Part shown: positions 62,171 to 64,000 of the stretch, in pieces | How positions within the stretch are numbered: position 1 is the stretch's first letter | Layout of the letters: each line of letters starts with the position of its first letter | Assembly: GCF_030814475.1 (NCBI RefSeq) | Contig: NZ_JAUSVF010000001.1 | Span: 1,633,001 to 1,697,000, forward strand | Length of the DNA: 64,000 nt | Direction: 5' to 3' | Source: Pararhizobium capsulatum DSM 1112 | GTDB lineage: Bacteria > Pseudomonadota > Alphaproteobacteria > Rhizobiales > Rhizobiaceae | Made by a program: the position numbers and the translations under genes | Notes under the pieces: model-generated | Told to the model about the DNA's origin: nothing | The model's input: only the letters and a program-made list of their open reading frames with translations | Databases searched by the model: none

Positions 62171-62773
62171 GTGTCTAGGTGTTTCAATGGTCGCTCTTGT
62201 TCTTTGTCGTGTGGGTCGACTTTTAAAGGAAAATTCCTGGGATTCGAAATTGAGTTCGACAGCGTTGCCGCCCTTGCCAAGGATACGAATGAAATCGGCG
62301 CGCGCTTGACGCGACTTGAGGCCGTTTTTGCAGAATTGCAGCAAAAAGTTGCGCCTGCCTCGGAAGAGCTATTGGAGGAGGCGGTTGAGCTGTCGCGGCC
62401 GAAAATGCCCAAGCTGCCAGAAGTCCAGGATGAAGACGATCGCAATATCGGACGCTTCGGTAGAAGGGCAGATCGGGACGGGTATCATTTGTCGGCCTCT
62501 TTTATCGGCGGTGAAAATGATCGATTTGTTCGGGTAAAGCTCAGTGTCGCGCGAACCGACGGCGTGCAAATGACGCACAATGTTCATTTCTTTTTGCATC
62601 GCACTTTCGCACAAGAAAAAGTCATCATTCCTCCGACAAATGGAGTCTCATCATTGGAGCTTCTTATCTACGGTGGGTTCACGGTCGGTGTTTGGATCGA
62701 AGATACAGAGACTTTGCTGGAACTCGATTTGTCAAAGGCAAGGGGTGCCCCCTATGTTGTTCGGACCCAATAA
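62171..62773 (+). CDS. Protein with coiled coil and C-terminal pYEATS-type domain
   Basis: A 200-residue frame with GTG start. The middle (about residues 30-75: VAALAKDTNEIGARLTRLEAVFAELQQKV) is a coiled coil. The C-terminal domain (100-200) has YHLSASFIGGEND, VHFFLHRTFAQEKVIIPP and LLIYGGFTVGVWIEDTETLLELDL, the pattern I know from prokaryotic YEATS domains, predicted sensors in conflict and stress systems. The first 20 residues are unusual and Cys/Ser-rich; one extra T at 62222-62225 may have shifted the frame, since the other phase gives a membrane helix before KGKFLGFEIEFD. Confidence 0.6.
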   Translation: MSRCFNGRSCSLSCGSTFKGKFLGFEIEFDSVAALAKDTNEIGARLTRLEAVFAELQQKVAPASEELLEEAVELSRPKMPKLPEVQDEDDRNIGRFGRRADRDGYHLSASFIGGENDRFVRVKLSVARTDGVQMTHNVHFFLHRTFAQEKVIIPPTNGVSSLELLIYGGFTVGVWIEDTETLLELDLSKARGAPYVVRTQ

Positions 62774-62791
62774 TTCTGGTCTGGATAAAAC

Positions 62792-63229
62792 ATGAAACCT
62801 CTCCTCCTTTCATGGCAGCTCTGGGCATTGCTCTCGGCCGCCTTTGCCGCGCTGACCGCGATCTTCGCCAAGGTCGGTATCGAAAACGTCCAGTCCGATT
62901 TCGCAACCTTCGTGCGGACGGTCGTTATCCTGTTTGCGATCACCGCCATGCTGTTTCTGACGGATGGCTGGCAGTCGCCCTCGACGGTGCCGGGAAGGAG
63001 CTGGGTGTTCTTGGTGCTGTCCGGTCTTGCGACCGGCGGCTCCTGGCTTTGTTATTTCCGGGCGCTGAAGATGGGCAATGCCGCGCAGGTCGCCCCGGTC
63101 GACAAGCTCAGCGTCGTTCTGGTCGCGGTTTTCGCGGTGATCTTCCTCGGTGAAAGACTGTCGGTCGCCCATTGGTTTGCCGTTGCCATGATTGCGACCG
63201 GCGCCGTGCTGCTCACCTTCAAGATATGA
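62792..63229 (+). CDS. EamA-type half-size membrane transporter
   Basis: A 145-residue membrane protein with about five helices matching one EamA/DMT repeat: WALLSAAFAALTAIFAKVGIENVQSDFATFVRT, GGSWLCYFRALKMGNAAQVAPVDKLSVVLVAVFAVIFLGERLSVAHWFAVAMIATGAVLLTF. Single-repeat members probably work as dimers; substrate unknown. It starts 18 bases after the pYEATS gene. Confidence 0.88.
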   Translation: MKPLLLSWQLWALLSAAFAALTAIFAKVGIENVQSDFATFVRTVVILFAITAMLFLTDGWQSPSTVPGRSWVFLVLSGLATGGSWLCYFRALKMGNAAQVAPVDKLSVVLVAVFAVIFLGERLSVAHWFAVAMIATGAVLLTFKI

Positions 63230-63331
63230 AACGGCAAATCGCCAGGCGGAGAGCAAGCCGCGATTTTTCCCACTTCCCTTGTGGGTTGAAATGCGGCTTT
63301 ATCGCATGAGTTCAGAGTTGGGGAGTTTGAC

Positions 63332-63874
63332 ATGGCCTTGGATTTGGTTGCCAGACAGAAATTGAGCAGCAAATGGGGATGGTTCGTCGCATTGGGCGTT
63401 CTGCTCGTCATGGGCGGCGGCATTGCGCTCGCCAATCTCTTCGTGGCGACAGTGGTGTCCGTCTATTACGTCGGCGCCATCATGCTGGTCGCCGGCCTGC
63501 TGCAACTTTTTCACGCCTACCGGGTCAAGGGCTGGCAGAGCGTGCTCTACTGGGGCCTCGCTGGCGGCTGCTATACGATTGCCGGCATCTTCGCCTTCAT
63601 CAACCCGCTGCTGACATCCGCCGTCCTGACGCTGATCATGGGGGTGGCGTTGCTGGTCGCCGGCCTCTTCCGCATCTGGTCCGGTTTCACGCTGCGGCCG
63701 CTCAAGGGCTGGGGCTGGATCGCGCTTGGCGGCCTTGTCACGTTCCTTGCGGGCCTCATCATCCTGGCCGGTTGGCCGGTCAACAGCCTGTGGATTTTGG
63801 GTCTGTTCCTCGCCATCGATATCACCATGCAGGGCCTTGCCCTGATCGCTTTCGGCGTGCTTGCAAAAGCATAA
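63332..63874 (+). CDS. HdeD-like (DUF308) membrane protein
   Basis: A 180-residue protein with six hydrophobic segments in three similar pairs: FVALGVLLVMGGGIALANLFVATVV, YWGLAGGCYTIAGIFAFINPLLTSAVLTLIMGVALLVAGLFRIW, and WIALGGLVTFLAGLIILAGWPVNSLWILGLFLAIDITMQGLALI. This is the HdeD/DUF308 pattern, associated with acid or envelope stress in enterobacteria; its role here is unknown. A ribosome binding site GGGGAG lies upstream. Confidence 0.9.
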   Translation: MALDLVARQKLSSKWGWFVALGVLLVMGGGIALANLFVATVVSVYYVGAIMLVAGLLQLFHAYRVKGWQSVLYWGLAGGCYTIAGIFAFINPLLTSAVLTLIMGVALLVAGLFRIWSGFTLRPLKGWGWIALGGLVTFLAGLIILAGWPVNSLWILGLFLAIDITMQGLALIAFGVLAKA

Positions 63875-63881
63875 GCGGCGT

Positions 63882-63907
63882 ACCCGGAAATATCAGTATT
63901 TCCGGGT
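63882..63907. terminator. Perfect hairpin after the HdeD-like gene
   Basis: ACCCGGAAATA-TCAG-TATTTCCGGGT has 11-base perfect arms 8 bases after the stop codon. It lacks a T tract, so it is either a terminator of modest strength or a repeat. Confidence 0.55.
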
Positions 63908-63937
63908 GAAATTGCCGCGATATCAGCAGGTTCTAAA

Positions 63938-64000
63938 GTGTTGAAATCGTGGGTTGTTATCCTCGCGGCGAAGAAGCTGCGGGGAGGGATTTTCCTGTTG
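63938..64000 (+). CDS. Possible gene start truncated by the window edge
   Basis: A GTG at 63938 opens MLKSWVVILAAKKLRGGIFL and stays open to the window end. It begins like a small membrane protein; no ribosome binding site is convincing. Cannot be judged from 21 codons. Confidence 0.25.
   Translation, partial: MLKSWVVILAAKKLRGGIFLL

Overview
The window looks like an ordinary stretch of a Rhizobiaceae chromosome (Rhizobium/Agrobacterium/Neorhizobium-like alphaproteobacterium). Supporting evidence is the high-GC coding sequence, an aa3 cytochrome oxidase cluster of alphaproteobacterial order, a CcrM-type methylase, an APS-reducing CysH with a CysN lacking an APS-kinase domain, pyruvate phosphate dikinase, a bet locus that includes choline sulfatase, an IalB-type protein, and intergenic palindromes of the rhizobial RIME/REP kind. 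I ran no searches; family names come from motifs read in the translations.

Layout. 1-4.1 kb: tldD, a TetR repressor divergent from an aldo/keto reductase with two palindromic operators between them, and an IalB-like exported protein. 4.5-14.3 kb (+): coxB-coxA-ctaB-small protein-ctaG-coxC, then DUF983, surf1, DUF1304, ispH, thrB and rnhA. An FNR/FixK-type box lies just before coxB. 14.4-17.4 kb: GNAT, peroxiredoxin, DsbD-N-like protein, YqgE and a CsbD stress protein behind an EcfG-type promoter. 17.6-28.5 kb: a zinc metallopeptidase, then on the minus strand thrC - M16 peptidase - GNAT - GGDEF/EAL; a lipoprotein, a HAD phosphatase, and an ArsR regulator divergent from two small dimeric-barrel proteins. 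28.5-35.9 kb: a solitary nucleotidyltransferase, ccrM, an RTX protein, NTF2-like and HAD proteins, mutY, a DciA-like protein and a DsbA-like lipoprotein. 35.9-43 kb: smc, a 48-residue membrane protein behind a second EcfG-type promoter, and ppdK. 43-50 kb: a DUF1902/HicA pair with a frameshifted toxin, RIME repeats, small lipoproteins, DUF1499, a cupin-MBL-DCC operon, tRNA-Gln(UUG), tRNA-Pro(CGG) and a LuxR-type regulator. 50.4-53.7 kb (-): cysH-cysD-cysN. 54-55 kb: a HasA-like heme-binding domain joined to RTX repeats, frameshifted twice, behind two RirA-type boxes. 55.3-61.9 kb (-): betI-betC-GST-betB and betA, with a toxin-antitoxin pair on the opposite strand between betB and betA. 62-64 kb: a short membrane ORF, a pYEATS-domain protein, an EamA-type half transporter and an HdeD-like protein.

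The most interesting points are: (i) the hemophore-RTX fusion with putative iron-responsive sites, now broken by two one-base losses; (ii) two toxin-antitoxin modules in which only the toxin carries a one-base contraction, while every long core gene in the window is open; (iii) the toxin-antitoxin module and a glutathione transferase gene lying inside the choline-to-betaine locus; (iv) a membrane/pYEATS pair; and (v) three well-formed GGAAC-N16-CGTT general-stress promoters.
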